Counted from the first letter of the stretch, positions 36,462 to 45,569 are shown. The stretch is 56,896 bases of DNA from SG8-30 sp964406445 (GCA_964406445.1 CAYORU010000023.1:1-56896), one strand, 5' to 3'. Translations and numbers: made by a program. Notes: generated by a model not told the origin, from the sequence alone.

Positions 36462-36539
36462 TCGTCCATCCCATGGCGCCAGACTGCACCGGCCGGCAGC
36501 GGGCGTGTCCTCGGTAATGCGGCCCAAGCGGGGCAATTC

Positions 36540-37580
36540 GTGAAACTCGACCTCGATCGGCTGGGACAGCTGCGCTCGGACTGGACGATCGAAGAGGTGC
36601 GGGCGCTGTTCGCCCTGCCCTTCCCGGAGCTCTTGTTCCACGCGCAGTCGGTGCACCGCCGCCACTTCGACCCGGCCGAGGTGCAGGTCTCGACGCTCCT
36701 GTCCATCAAGACCGGCGGCTGCCCGGAGGACTGCGCCTACTGCCCGCAGAGCCTGCGCTACGACACCGGCCTCGAGCGCGAGGCGCTGGTGGCCGTCGAC
36801 GAGGTGGTCGAGCGCGCCACCGCGGCGCGCGAGGCCGGCGCCACGCGCTTCTGCATGGGCGCCGCCTGGCGCAGCCCCAAGGACCGCGACCTCGCGGTCG
36901 TCTCGGAGATGGTGCGGCGCGTTCGCGCGCTCGGCATGGAGACCTGCGCCACGCTCGGCATGCTGACGCCGGCGCAGGCGACGGCGCTCAAGGAAGCCGG
37001 GCTCGACTACTACAACCACAACCTCGACACCTCCGAGGGCTTCTACGGCAAGATCATCTCGACGCGGACCTACCAGGACCGGCTCGACACGCTCGAGGCC
37101 GTGCGCAACGCCGGCATCAACGTCTGTTGTGGCGGCATCCTCGGCATGGGCGAGGCCGCCGAGGACCGCGCCGCGCTGCTCCACACGCTCGCGACGCTGC
37201 CCGAGCACCCGCAGAGCGTGCCGATCAACCAGCTGGTGCAGGTGGCCGGCACCCCGCTCGAAGGCAGCGCGCCGGTCGATCCCTTCGACTTCGTGCGCGC
37301 CATCGCGGTTGCCCGGATCCTGATGCCGCGCTCGCACGTGCGGCTCTCGGCCGGCCGCAGCGCGATGAGCGACGAGCTGCAGGCGCTGTGCTTCATGGCG
37401 GGCGCCAACTCGATCTTCTACGGCGAGAAGCTGCTGACCACCGGCAACCCCGACGTCGAGGCCGACCTGGCGCTGTTCGCACGCCTCGGCCTTCGACCCG
37501 AGGGCGGCGAGCCGGTCGCGGCGCCGGCCCCCGACAGCCGCGGGGGCGCCGCCGTGGCGCACTGCGGCCGTGCCGGCTGA
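36540..37580 (+). CDS. bioB: Biotin synthase
   Basis: 346 residues. Radical SAM enzyme inserting sulfur into dethiobiotin. The 4Fe-4S motif is Cys61-x3-Cys65-x2-Cys68 (TGGCPEDCAYCPQS). Other conserved segments: FCMGAAWR, YNHNLDTS, GINVCCGGILGMGE, and RLSAGR containing the Arg that binds the 2Fe-2S cluster. The start is GTG at 36540 by homology of length; a longer frame upstream is open but would cross the promoter. Confidence 0.96.
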   Translation: MKLDLDRLGQLRSDWTIEEVRALFALPFPELLFHAQSVHRRHFDPAEVQVSTLLSIKTGGCPEDCAYCPQSLRYDTGLEREALVAVDEVVERATAAREAGATRFCMGAAWRSPKDRDLAVVSEMVRRVRALGMETCATLGMLTPAQATALKEAGLDYYNHNLDTSEGFYGKIISTRTYQDRLDTLEAVRNAGINVCCGGILGMGEAAEDRAALLHTLATLPEHPQSVPINQLVQVAGTPLEGSAPVDPFDFVRAIAVARILMPRSHVRLSAGRSAMSDELQALCFMAGANSIFYGEKLLTTGNPDVEADLALFARLGLRPEGGEPVAAPAPDSRGGAAVAHCGRAG

Positions 37581-38784
37581 CCGGCTGACGCGGCTCCTCG
37601 GCCCCCGCCTCGCCGACCTCGAGGCGCGCGGCCTCTATCGCCGCCGTCGCGTCGTCGAGGCGGCGGGCATCGGCGAGCGGCTGGTCGTCGACGGACGCCA
37701 CGTCACCGCCTTCTGCTCGAACGACTACCTCGGCCTCGCGCAGGACCCGCGCGTCGCCGAGGCCTTCGCGCAAGCCGCGCGCGAGTGCGGCACGGGCAGC
37801 GGCGCCTCGCACCTGATCACCGGGCATCACCGCGAGCACCACCGCCTCGAGGAGGCGCTTGCGGAATTCACCGGCCGGGAACGCGCGCTGCTCTTCTCCA
37901 CCGGCTACATGGCGAACCTCGGCCTCGCGCGCGCCCTCATCGGGCCGGGCGACGCGGTGTTCGAGGACCGCCTGAACCACGCCTCGCTGCTCGACGCCGG
38001 CCGCCTGACGGGTGCGCAGTTCCTGCGCTATGCGCACGGCGACGCGGCGGCGCTGGAGTCCTCGCTCGCGTTGCGGACCAGCGGGCTCAGGCTCGTGCTC
38101 ACCGACGGCGTGTTCTCGATGGACGGCGACCTTGCGCCGCTGCCGGCGCTCGCCGCCGCCTGCGGGCGCCACGACGCGCTGCTCGCGGTCGACGACGCGC
38201 ACGGACTCGGCGTAATCGGCGCGACGGGGCGCGGCAGCGTCGAGCACTTCGGCCTCGGCCTCGCAGAAGTGCCGGCGCTGGTCGGCACGCTGGGCAAGGC
38301 CTTCGGCAGCTTCGGCGCCTTCGTCGCCGGCAGCGAAACGCTGGTCGAATACCTCGTGCAGCGCGCGCGGACCTACATCTACACCACCGCCCTGCCTCCC
38401 GCCGTCGCCGCGGCCACGCGCCGTGCCCTCGAGATCGCCCTCGGCGAGCCCTGGCGGCGGGAACGCGTACTCGCGCACGCCGCGCGGTTCCGCCGGCTCG
38501 CGCGCGAGGCCCGCATCGAGCTGATGGCCTCGGACACGCCGATCCAGCCGGTCGTGCTCGGCGATCCGCATCGCGCCGTCGCGGCGAGCGCGGCGCTGCT
38601 CGAGCGCGGCCTGCTCGTGACCGCGATCCGCCCGCCGACCGTGCCGCCCGGGACCTCGCGCCTTCGGATCACCTTCTCGGCCGCGCACGAGGAGGACGAC
38701 GTGGACCGCCTCGTTACGGCGCTGGCCGAGGTCCTCGCCGCGCTGCCCGCGGAACCCGCCGCATCCGCCGCCCGCCATGGCTGA
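37570..38784 (+). CDS. bioF: 8-amino-7-oxononanoate synthase
   Basis: 404 residues. PLP-dependent condensation of pimeloyl-ACP with alanine. The PLP lysine is Lys243 in VGTLGKAFGSFG; also FCSNDYLGLA, LFSTGYMANLG and VDDAHGLG. GTG start overlapping bioB by 11 bases; it overlaps bioC by 8. Confidence 0.96.
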   Translation: MPADRLTRLLGPRLADLEARGLYRRRRVVEAAGIGERLVVDGRHVTAFCSNDYLGLAQDPRVAEAFAQAARECGTGSGASHLITGHHREHHRLEEALAEFTGRERALLFSTGYMANLGLARALIGPGDAVFEDRLNHASLLDAGRLTGAQFLRYAHGDAAALESSLALRTSGLRLVLTDGVFSMDGDLAPLPALAAACGRHDALLAVDDAHGLGVIGATGRGSVEHFGLGLAEVPALVGTLGKAFGSFGAFVAGSETLVEYLVQRARTYIYTTALPPAVAAATRRALEIALGEPWRRERVLAHAARFRRLAREARIELMASDTPIQPVVLGDPHRAVAASAALLERGLLVTAIRPPTVPPGTSRLRITFSAAHEEDDVDRLVTALAEVLAALPAEPAASAARHG

Positions 38785-39664
38785 GCCGCCCTTCGCGCTC
38801 GACCGGCGCGCCGTGCGCCGCGCCTTCGACCGCGCCGCGCCCTCCTACGACGGCGCGGCGGCGCTGCAGGCCGAGGTGCGCGCGCGGCTGCTGGAGCGGC
38901 TCGACTACGTGACCGTCGAGCCTGGGGTCGTCGTCGACCTCGGCTGCGGCACCGGCCACGCGACGCGGGCGCTCAAGGACCGGTTTCCCAGGGCGCGGGT
39001 GATCGCCATCGACCTCGCCGAGGGCATGCTGCGCGTGGCGCGCCGGCGCAGCGCCTGGCGCAGGCGATTCGACCGGATCTGCGCCGACGCACGCCGGCTG
39101 CCGCTGGCGGACGGCGGCGTGGACCTGCTGTTCTCGAGCCTGATGCTGCAGTGGTGCCCGGAGCTCGACGAGGTGTTCGCGGAGTTCCGCCGAGTACTCG
39201 CCCCGCGCGGGCTCCTCAATTTCACGACCTTCGGACCCGACACGCTTGCCGAGCTGCGCGAGGCCTGGGCCGCCGCCGACGGCGGCGTGCACGTCAACGC
39301 CTTCACCGACATGCACGACCTCGGCGAGGGCCTGCTGCGCGCCGGGCTCGCCGAGCCGGTGCTCGACGTCGAGCGCATGACCGTCACCTACCCCGACGCG
39401 CTCGCGCTGATGCGCGACCTGAAGGCCATCGGCGCGCAGAACGCCAATGCCGCCCGCCCGCGCGGCCTCACCGGCCGGCGCCGGCTCGCGGCCATGCAGG
39501 CCGCCTACGAACGCCGGCGCCGCGACGGCGCGTTGCCGGCGACGTATGAAGTCGTGTTCGGCCAGGCCTGGGGACCCGTGGCGGCCGCGCCCCTGCGCGG
39601 GCGGCGCGGCGGCGAGCTGACCTTCGACGTCGCCTCGATCGGCCGTCGCGGCGCGGGCGGCTGA
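38777..39664 (+). CDS. bioC: Malonyl-ACP O-methyltransferase
   Basis: 295 residues. Methylates the free carboxyl of malonyl-ACP so fatty acid synthesis can build pimelate. SAM motif VVDLGCGTGHATRAL, acidic AIDLAEGML and FSSLMLQWCPELDEV are typical of BioC, and RAFDRAAPSYD near the start is the conserved entry. Third gene of bioBFCD, followed by bioD after one base. Confidence 0.94.
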   Translation: MAEPPFALDRRAVRRAFDRAAPSYDGAAALQAEVRARLLERLDYVTVEPGVVVDLGCGTGHATRALKDRFPRARVIAIDLAEGMLRVARRRSAWRRRFDRICADARRLPLADGGVDLLFSSLMLQWCPELDEVFAEFRRVLAPRGLLNFTTFGPDTLAELREAWAAADGGVHVNAFTDMHDLGEGLLRAGLAEPVLDVERMTVTYPDALALMRDLKAIGAQNANAARPRGLTGRRRLAAMQAAYERRRRDGALPATYEVVFGQAWGPVAAAPLRGRRGGELTFDVASIGRRGAGG

Positions 39665-39665
39665 G

Positions 39666-40361
39666 GTGGCGCGCGGGATCTTCGTCACCGGCACGGACAC
39701 TGGCGTCGGCAAGACGCTGGTCTCCGCCGCGCTGCTGCACGTCTTTCGCGCCCAAGGCCTCGCCGCGGCCGGCATGAAGCCCGTCGCGTCGGGCTCCGGG
39801 CGAACGCCCGCCGGCCTCAGGAACGAGGACGCGCTCGCCCTGGTCGCCGCGGCGTCGAAGCCGTGGCCCTACGAGACCGTGAATCCGTACGTCTTCGAGC
39901 CGGCGATCGCGCCGCACATTGCCGCGGCCGAGGCGGGCGTTGCCGTCGAGCTCGAGCCGATCGAGCGCGCCTACCGCGAACTGGCCGCCGGCTCGGACGT
40001 GGTCGTGGTCGAGGGCGCCGGCGGCTTCCTGGTGCCGCTCGCGCCCGGCCTGTCGTTCGCGGACCTCCCGATCCGGCTCGGGCTCGAGGTCGTGCTCGTG
40101 GTGGGCCTGCGGCTCGGCTGCCTGAACCACGCCTTCCTCACCGCCGAGGCGATCGCCACGCGCGGGCTCCGGCTCGCGGGCTGGGTGGGCAACCAGGCGG
40201 AGCCGGTCTACGACCGCCGCGAGGAGAACATCGCCGCGCTCGAGGCGGGCCTGCCGGCGCCGTGCTGGGGCATCGTCCCGCCGCTGGCGGCCCCGCAGGG
40301 CGAGGCCGCCGCGCAGCATCTCGATCCCGGGAAGACCGCCGGTCGGCCGCCCGGCCGCTAG
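39666..40361 (+). CDS. bioD: Dethiobiotin synthetase
   Basis: 231 residues. ATP-dependent ring closure of 7,8-diaminopelargonate to dethiobiotin. P-loop VTGTDTGVGKT near the start, KPVASG, and VVEGAGGFLVPL. GTG start. Last gene of the operon; a hairpin spans its stop codon. bioA and bioH are not present in the window. Confidence 0.95.
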   Translation: MARGIFVTGTDTGVGKTLVSAALLHVFRAQGLAAAGMKPVASGSGRTPAGLRNEDALALVAAASKPWPYETVNPYVFEPAIAPHIAAAEAGVAVELEPIERAYRELAAGSDVVVVEGAGGFLVPLAPGLSFADLPIRLGLEVVLVVGLRLGCLNHAFLTAEAIATRGLRLAGWVGNQAEPVYDRREENIAALEAGLPAPCWGIVPPLAAPQGEAAAQHLDPGKTAGRPPGR

Positions 40362-40369
40362 CGGCCGAC
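40342..40369. terminator. Hairpin between convergent bioD and a lipoprotein gene
   Basis: GTCGGCCGC (40342-40350) and GCGGCCGAC (40361-40369) form a perfect 9-base-pair stem with a 10-base loop spanning the bioD stop. It lies 3 bases from the convergent gene's stop. There is no T tract on either side, so at best a weak bidirectional terminator. Confidence 0.4.
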
Positions 40370-40372
40370 GGC

Positions 40373-40870
40373 TCAGTTCCCGCCGCCGGCCGCGATCTCG
40401 AAGGTCACGGTCTGGCGGCCGATGCGACGGGACGAGTCCGCCACCTCGAGCACGAGGGTATGGCGCCCCGGCTTGCCGATCGGGATGCGCTCGCCGCGCG
40501 CGCCCTCGGGCGTCACCCGCATGAACCTCAGCGCCTGCTCGGTGATGTCGAGCGTCAGCAGGCCCTTGCGGTAGCGGACCGAGAAAGTCGCCGGGTCGAC
40601 GCGCGCGCCCGGCGCAGGCTCGAAACGGGCGTGGACCGAGATCGGCGAGGCCAGCGGCGCGGCCAGGTCGGGCCGCTCGATCACGATGCGCGGCGCCCCC
40701 GGCTCGGCCGGCTCGGCGGCGGCCGCCCGCAGTTCCTCCTCCGCGGCCGCCTCGATCCTGGCGTACTGGGCCGCGGTCAGCAGGTCGTCGGGCGCCGCGA
40801 CCGGCGGCGTCGGTGCGCAGGCCGCGGTCGAGGCGACGATCGCCGCCAGGCAGACAGGACTCGCGCGCAT
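40373..40870 (-). CDS. Putative lipoprotein of unknown function
   Basis: 165 residues. A signal peptide ends in a lipobox-like STAAC near residue 18. An Ala/Glu-rich helix (about 30-55) precedes a beta-rich domain (HARFEPAPGARVDPATFSVRY...HTLVLEVADSSRRIG) that looks Ig-like. No family is recognised with certainty. It is a single gene between the bio operon and the hydrogenase locus. Confidence 0.7.
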   Translation of the reverse strand: MRASPVCLAAIVASTAACAPTPPVAAPDDLLTAAQYARIEAAAEEELRAAAAEPAEPGAPRIVIERPDLAAPLASPISVHARFEPAPGARVDPATFSVRYRKGLLTLDITEQALRFMRVTPEGARGERIPIGKPGRHTLVLEVADSSRRIGRQTVTFEIAAGGGN

Positions 40871-41158
40871 CGCTCCTCCCCTCGCGTCCGGCGAGACGCT
40901 ACCGCCGCATGTTGCAGCGCAACTGCGATTTTCGCGTATGGCGCGGGAGTCTTGTCCTTATTTCGCGGGTCCGGCGATCCGCTCAGGATTGCCCGCAGGT
41001 GTGGCCGGGGGGGCCGCACCCGGGAATGTGCTCACGGGCGCGGTCACGGCCGGTCCCGGGGCCCAGAACAGAAACCGGACCCAGGTCGGCACCGCAGCCG
41101 CGCCGCGCCCCTCCCGCAGCACGGATACCGATGCCCGCCGCGGCCCTTCGGAGGTCCC
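40871..41158. other. Intergenic region upstream of the hydrogenase operon
   Basis: 288 bases between the divergent lipoprotein gene and hyaA. It should hold the hydrogenase promoter. A modest AT-rich patch lies at about 40917-40965. I looked for a sigma-54 GG-N10-GC pair and a clear sigma-70 pair and found neither. The last bases give a good ribosome binding site (GGAG, 6 bases before the hyaA ATG). Confidence 0.4.
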
Positions 41159-42244
41159 ATGGCAGACACCTTCTATGACGTGATGCGCCGCCAGGGCATC
41201 ACGCGCCGCAGCTTCCTCAAGTTCTGCAGCCTCACGGCGACTTCGCTCGGCCTCGGCCCGGCGTTCGTCCCGAAGATCGTGCATGCGATGGAGACCAAGC
41301 CGCGCACGCCCGTGATCTGGCTGCACGGCCTCGAGTGCACCTGCTGCACCGAGTCGTTCATCCGCTCGGCGCACCCGCTGGTGTCCGACGTGGTGCTCTC
41401 GATGATCTCGCTCGACTTCGACGACACCATCATGGCGGCCGCGGGCCACCAGGCCATGGCGATCCTCGACCAGACCATCGAGAAGTACGACGGCCAGTTC
41501 ATCCTCGCGGTCGAAGGCAACCCGCCGCTCAACGAGGACGGCATGTACTGCATGCCGGCCGGCCAGCCGTTCGTGAAGAAGCTGCAGAAGATGGCGGACC
41601 ATGCGGCCCACATCATCGCCTGGGGCTCCTGCGCCTCCTGGGGCTGCGTGCAGGCCGCGCACCCGAACCCGACCCGCGCGACGCCGATCCACAAGGTCCT
41701 GACCGACAAGACGATCATCAAGGTGCCGGGCTGCCCGCCCATCCCCGAGGTGATGACCGGGGTGGTCACCTACCTGCTCGCCTTCGGGGTGCCGGAACTG
41801 GATCGCCAGGGCCGGCCGAAGATGTTCTACAGCCAGCGGATCCACGACAAGTGCTACCGCCGGCCGCACTTCGACGCCGGCCAGTTCGTCGAGAAGTTCG
41901 ACGACGAGGGGGCGCGCAAGGGCTACTGCCTGTACAAGGTCGGCTGCAAGGGCCCGACCACGTACAACGCCTGCTCGACCACCCGCTGGAACGAGCGCGT
42001 GTCCTTCCCGATCGAGTCCGGCCACGGCTGCATCGGCTGCTCCGAGGACGCGTTCTGGGACAAGGGCTCGTTCTACGACCGCGTCACCGACATCCAGCCG
42101 GGCATCGAGAGCAACGCCGATCGCGTCGGCATGACGACGGCCGCGGTCGCCGGCGCGGCCATCGCCGCGCACGCTGCCGCGTCCGCCATCAAGCGGGCCC
42201 GCGACAGCAAGGGCGAGACACACAGCAAGAAGGGAGGTGCCTGA
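41159..42244 (+). CDS. hyaA: [NiFe]-hydrogenase small subunit, oxygen-tolerant type
   Basis: 361 residues (HyaA/HupS/HoxK). A Tat signal, TRRSFLKF (15-22), with cleavage expected after Ala43. Proximal-cluster region ECTCC has Cys60, Cys62 and Cys63; with Cys158, Cys163 and Cys192 this gives six cysteines, as in oxygen-tolerant membrane-bound enzymes where standard enzymes have four. Medial and distal cluster ligands lie in DKCYRR, GYCLYKVGCKG and GHGCIGCSED. A C-terminal hydrophobic helix (about 326-344) anchors it on the periplasmic face. First gene of the locus. Confidence 0.97.
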   Translation: MADTFYDVMRRQGITRRSFLKFCSLTATSLGLGPAFVPKIVHAMETKPRTPVIWLHGLECTCCTESFIRSAHPLVSDVVLSMISLDFDDTIMAAAGHQAMAILDQTIEKYDGQFILAVEGNPPLNEDGMYCMPAGQPFVKKLQKMADHAAHIIAWGSCASWGCVQAAHPNPTRATPIHKVLTDKTIIKVPGCPPIPEVMTGVVTYLLAFGVPELDRQGRPKMFYSQRIHDKCYRRPHFDAGQFVEKFDDEGARKGYCLYKVGCKGPTTYNACSTTRWNERVSFPIESGHGCIGCSEDAFWDKGSFYDRVTDIQPGIESNADRVGMTTAAVAGAAIAAHAAASAIKRARDSKGETHSKKGGA

Positions 42245-42246
42245 TC

Positions 42247-44037
42247 ATGGCCGCCTACTCAACCCAGGGCTTCACGCTCGACGACAGCGGCAAGCGCGTC
42301 GTCGTCGACCCGATCACCCGCATCGAGGGCCACCTGCGCATCGAGGTCAACCTCGACGAGAAGAACGTCATCCGCAACGCGGTGTCCACGGGCACCATGT
42401 GGCGCGGCCTCGAGGTCATCCTCAAGGGCCGCGACCCGCGCGACGCCTGGGCGTTCGTGGAACGCATCTGCGGCGTGTGCACCGGCGTGCACGCGCTCGC
42501 CTCGGTGCGCTGCGTCGAGAACGCCCTCGGGATCCAGATCCCGAGGAACGGCAACACCATCCGCAACCTGATGCACGCGACGCTCTACGCCCACGACCAC
42601 CTGGTGCACTTCTACCACCTGCACGCGCTCGACTGGGTGGACGTGGTGAGCGCCCTGAACGCGGACCCGAAGGCGACCTCCGAACTGGCGCAGAGCATCT
42701 CGCCCTGGGCCAAGTCCTCGCCGGGCTATTACCGCGACCTGCACTCCCGGCTGAAGAAGTTCGTCGAGTCCGGCCAGCTCGGGCCCTTCGCGAACGCCTA
42801 CTGGGGCAACCCGGCGTACAAGCTGCCGCCCGAGGCCAACCTGATGGCGGTGGCGCACTACCTCGAGGCGCTCGACTTCCAGAAGGACATCGTCAAGATC
42901 CAGACGATCTTCGGCGGCAAGAACCCGCACCCGAACTGGATGGTCGGCGGCATGCCCTGCTCGATCAACGTCAACGAGACGGGCGCCGTGGGCACGATCA
43001 ACAAGGAGCGGCTGAACCAGGTCGCGTCGATCGTCGACCGGACGATCGAGTTCATCGACCAGGTGTACGTCCCGGACCTGCTCGCGATCGCCTCGTTCTA
43101 CAAGACCTGGACCTACGGCGGCGGCATCTCCTCGCAGAACCTGCTGTCCTACGGCGACTTCCCGGAGATCGCGAACGACTACACGGCGCAGAGCCTCGCC
43201 TTCCCGCGCGGCGCGATCGTCGGCGGCGACCTGTCCACCATCCACGAGGTCGACCTCGACGACATGGAGCAGATCCAGGAGTTCGTCGACCACTCCTGGT
43301 ACACGTACGACACCGAAGGGCGGGGCCTGCACCCCTACCAGGGCGTGACCAACCCGAAGTTCGACCCGGGCCCGAACATCAAGGGCACGCGTACGGCCAT
43401 CGAGAACCTCGACGAGAAGGCCAAGTACAGCTGGGTCAAGGCGCCGCGCTACAAGGGCCAGCCGATGGAGGTCGGCCCGCTGGCCCGCTACGTGATCGGC
43501 TACGCGCAGGGCAGGCCGGAGTTCAAGGAGCCGGTGGACAAGGTGCTCACCGACCTCGGACTGCCGCTCACGGCGATCTTCTCGACGCTCGGCCGCACGG
43601 CCGCACGGGGCCTCGAGGCCTCCTGGGCCGCGCACAAGATGAAGCACTACCTGAACGAGCTGATGGCGACGATCAAGGCCGGCGACACGACCTGTGCGTT
43701 CGTGGACAAGTGGGAGCCGGCCACCTGGGCGAAGAAGGCCCAGGGCCACGGCTTCGTCGAGGCGCCGCGTGGCGCGCTCGGCCACTGGATCGTGATCGAG
43801 AACGGCCGGATCGACAACTACCAGTGCATCGTGCCGACCACCTGGAACGCCTCGCCGCGCGGCAAGGACGGGGAGATCGGCGCCTACGAGGCGTCACTCA
43901 TGAACACGCCCATGGAGGTGGCCGATCAGCCGCTCGAGATCCTGCGCACCATCCACAGCTTCGACCCCTGCCTCGCGTGCGCCACGCACGTGATGTCTCC
44001 CGAGGGGCGTGAGCTGACCACGGTCAAGGTGCGCTGA
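42247..44037 (+). CDS. hyaB: [NiFe]-hydrogenase large subunit
   Basis: 596 residues (HyaB/HupL/HoxG). Holds the NiFe(CN)2CO site. Nickel ligands: Cys75 and Cys78 in RICGVCTGVHA, and Cys575 and Cys578 in DPCLACATH. The maturation protease should cut after His581, removing the final 15 residues. It has no signal of its own and is exported folded with HyaA through Tat. GGGAGG lies 12 bases before the ATG. Confidence 0.97.
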   Translation: MAAYSTQGFTLDDSGKRVVVDPITRIEGHLRIEVNLDEKNVIRNAVSTGTMWRGLEVILKGRDPRDAWAFVERICGVCTGVHALASVRCVENALGIQIPRNGNTIRNLMHATLYAHDHLVHFYHLHALDWVDVVSALNADPKATSELAQSISPWAKSSPGYYRDLHSRLKKFVESGQLGPFANAYWGNPAYKLPPEANLMAVAHYLEALDFQKDIVKIQTIFGGKNPHPNWMVGGMPCSINVNETGAVGTINKERLNQVASIVDRTIEFIDQVYVPDLLAIASFYKTWTYGGGISSQNLLSYGDFPEIANDYTAQSLAFPRGAIVGGDLSTIHEVDLDDMEQIQEFVDHSWYTYDTEGRGLHPYQGVTNPKFDPGPNIKGTRTAIENLDEKAKYSWVKAPRYKGQPMEVGPLARYVIGYAQGRPEFKEPVDKVLTDLGLPLTAIFSTLGRTAARGLEASWAAHKMKHYLNELMATIKAGDTTCAFVDKWEPATWAKKAQGHGFVEAPRGALGHWIVIENGRIDNYQCIVPTTWNASPRGKDGEIGAYEASLMNTPMEVADQPLEILRTIHSFDPCLACATHVMSPEGRELTTVKVR

Positions 44038-44063
44038 CGGCGCCTGGGCGCCGAGGAGGCAAC

Positions 44064-44813
44064 ATGTCTACAGCACAGGGCGAGGCGCTGCGCGAGGCGC
44101 GCGCGATCGACGGCGCGCCGGAGCACCACGTCGAGGGACTCGTCGACCACGCGATGATGCGCGCGGTCTACGTGTACGAGGCGCCGGTCAGGCTCTGGCA
44201 CTGGGTGACGGTGGTCGCGATGATCGCGCTGTTCGTCACCGGCTACCTGATCGGCAAGCCGCTGCCGTCCGTGGGCGGCGAGGCCAGCGATCACTACGTG
44301 ATGGGCTACATCCGGATGATCCACTTCATGGCGGGGTACGTCTTCGCCATCGCCTTCGTGGTGCGCATCTACTGGCACTTCGCCGGCAACGAGTGGGCGA
44401 GGGAACTGTTCGCGCCGCCGCTGCACAAGGGCAGGTTCTGGGGAGGCCTCTGGCACCAGATCAAGTGGTACCTGTTCCTCACCAACGAGCCACGCAGCTA
44501 CGTCGCCCACAACCCGCTGGCGAACCTGGCCATGTTCCTGATGTTCGGGCTCGTGGGGCTGTTCATGATCTTCACCGGCTTCGCGCTCTATGGAGAGGGC
44601 CTGGGGATCGACAGCTGGGCCGGCAGGATGTTCGGCTGGGTGATCCCGCTGCTGGGCCAGAGCCAGGACGTGCACACCTACCATCGCCTCGGCATGTGGA
44701 TCATGCTGCTGTTCACGATGATCCACATCTACATGGCGTTCCGCGAGGACATCCTGTCCAAGCAGAGCATCGTGAGCACGATGGTGAACGGGTACCGGTA
44801 CTTCAAGGACTGA
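44064..44813 (+). CDS. hyaC: Ni/Fe-hydrogenase b-type cytochrome subunit
   Basis: 249 residues. Four membrane spans (about 44-64, 85-105, 150-174 and 208-226). Histidines suited to bind two b hemes: His46 (LWHW), His87 (MIHFMAGY), His204 and His207 (HTYHRLG) and His221. Takes electrons from the HyaA clusters to the quinone pool. A 26-base gap with GAGGAGG separates it from hyaB; a repeat element separates it from hyaD. Confidence 0.96.
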   Translation: MSTAQGEALREARAIDGAPEHHVEGLVDHAMMRAVYVYEAPVRLWHWVTVVAMIALFVTGYLIGKPLPSVGGEASDHYVMGYIRMIHFMAGYVFAIAFVVRIYWHFAGNEWARELFAPPLHKGRFWGGLWHQIKWYLFLTNEPRSYVAHNPLANLAMFLMFGLVGLFMIFTGFALYGEGLGIDSWAGRMFGWVIPLLGQSQDVHTYHRLGMWIMLLFTMIHIYMAFREDILSKQSIVSTMVNGYRYFKD

Positions 44814-44842
44814 CGGAGAGGGGGCGGGGCGGATGGAGGAAA

Positions 44843-44927
44843 GTGATCGGTGATCGGTGACCAGTGACTGGCCGGACGCCCGATTGGCTTGTCTGGCCGA
44901 TCACTGCTCACTGATCACCGGTCACCG
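44843..44927. repeat. Heptamer-repeat inverted element, copy 2
   Basis: The left arm has four units (GTGATCG, GTGATCG, GTGACCA, GTGACTG) then GCC (44843-44873). The right arm (44895-44927) starts GGCC-GATCACT and ends ATCACCGGTCACCG. Same 7-base period and GGCC inner ends as the element at 29156, but more diverged and with a 21-base loop of unrelated sequence. It lies in the 135-base hyaC-hyaD gap inside the hydrogenase operon and could affect mRNA processing there. Confidence 0.8.
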
Positions 44928-44948
44928 ATTCTGATCCGCCCTTTTTCA

Positions 44949-45569
44949 ATGGACCACACCGAAACGATTCTCGTCCTCGGCATCGGCAACCTGCTGTGGG
45001 CCGATGAGGGCTTCGGCGTCCGCGCGGCGGAGGAGTTCGCGCGCCGCTACGAGCCCGATCCGCGGGTCACCGTGCTGGACGGCGGCACCCAGGGACTGTA
45101 CCTGCTGCCGCACGTGCAGGCCGCGTCCCGCCTGCTGGTGTTCGACGCCATCGACTACGGCCTCGATCCCGGCACCATGAAGGTGGTGCTCGACGACGAG
45201 GTGCCCGCGTTCATGGGCGCGAAGAAGATGAGCCTGCACCAGACCGGCTTCCAGGACGTGCTGTCGGCCGCCCGGCTCACGGGGCAGGCGCCGCGACACC
45301 TCGTGCTGATCGGGGTGCAGCCTGTCGAGCTCGCCGACTTCGGTGGCAGCCTGCGCGACCCGGTGCGGGCGCGGATCGGGCCGGCGGTGGACCTGGCGGA
45401 GCAGTGGCTGGCGCGATGGGGCGTGGCGCTCGCGCGGCGCGAGCGCGCGGAAGACCCGGCCCTCGCGACCAGGGCGCTCGACATCGAGGCCTACGAGCGC
45501 GGACGGCCGTCCGAGAGCGAAGCCTCGCGGCACGGCGACCGACGATTCCTGCCGGGGGGTGCGCGCTGA
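44949..45569 (+). CDS. hyaD: Hydrogenase maturation protease
   Basis: 206 residues. Endopeptidase that removes the HyaB C-terminal tail after nickel insertion. Metal-binding residues are Glu20 (LLWADEGFGV), Asp66 (VFDAIDYG) and His97 (MSLHQTGF). The ATG at 44949 follows the repeat element. The C-terminal 35 residues are an Arg/Glu-rich extension of low conservation. The stop overlaps the hupF start by one base (TGATG). Confidence 0.95.
   Translation: MDHTETILVLGIGNLLWADEGFGVRAAEEFARRYEPDPRVTVLDGGTQGLYLLPHVQAASRLLVFDAIDYGLDPGTMKVVLDDEVPAFMGAKKMSLHQTGFQDVLSAARLTGQAPRHLVLIGVQPVELADFGGSLRDPVRARIGPAVDLAEQWLARWGVALARRERAEDPALATRALDIEAYERGRPSESEASRHGDRRFLPGGAR

Noticed and set aside
40900..41000. 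A sigma-54 promoter upstream of hyaA
   Set aside because: TGGCGC followed by TTGTC near 40938-40958 has the wrong spacing for the GG-N10-GC pair.
29156..44927. The heptamer-repeat elements as a CRISPR array or composite transposon ends
   Set aside because: The units are tandem with no regular spacers, and no transposase or cas gene is present; the 15.6 kb between the copies is ordinary housekeeping and hydrogenase genes.
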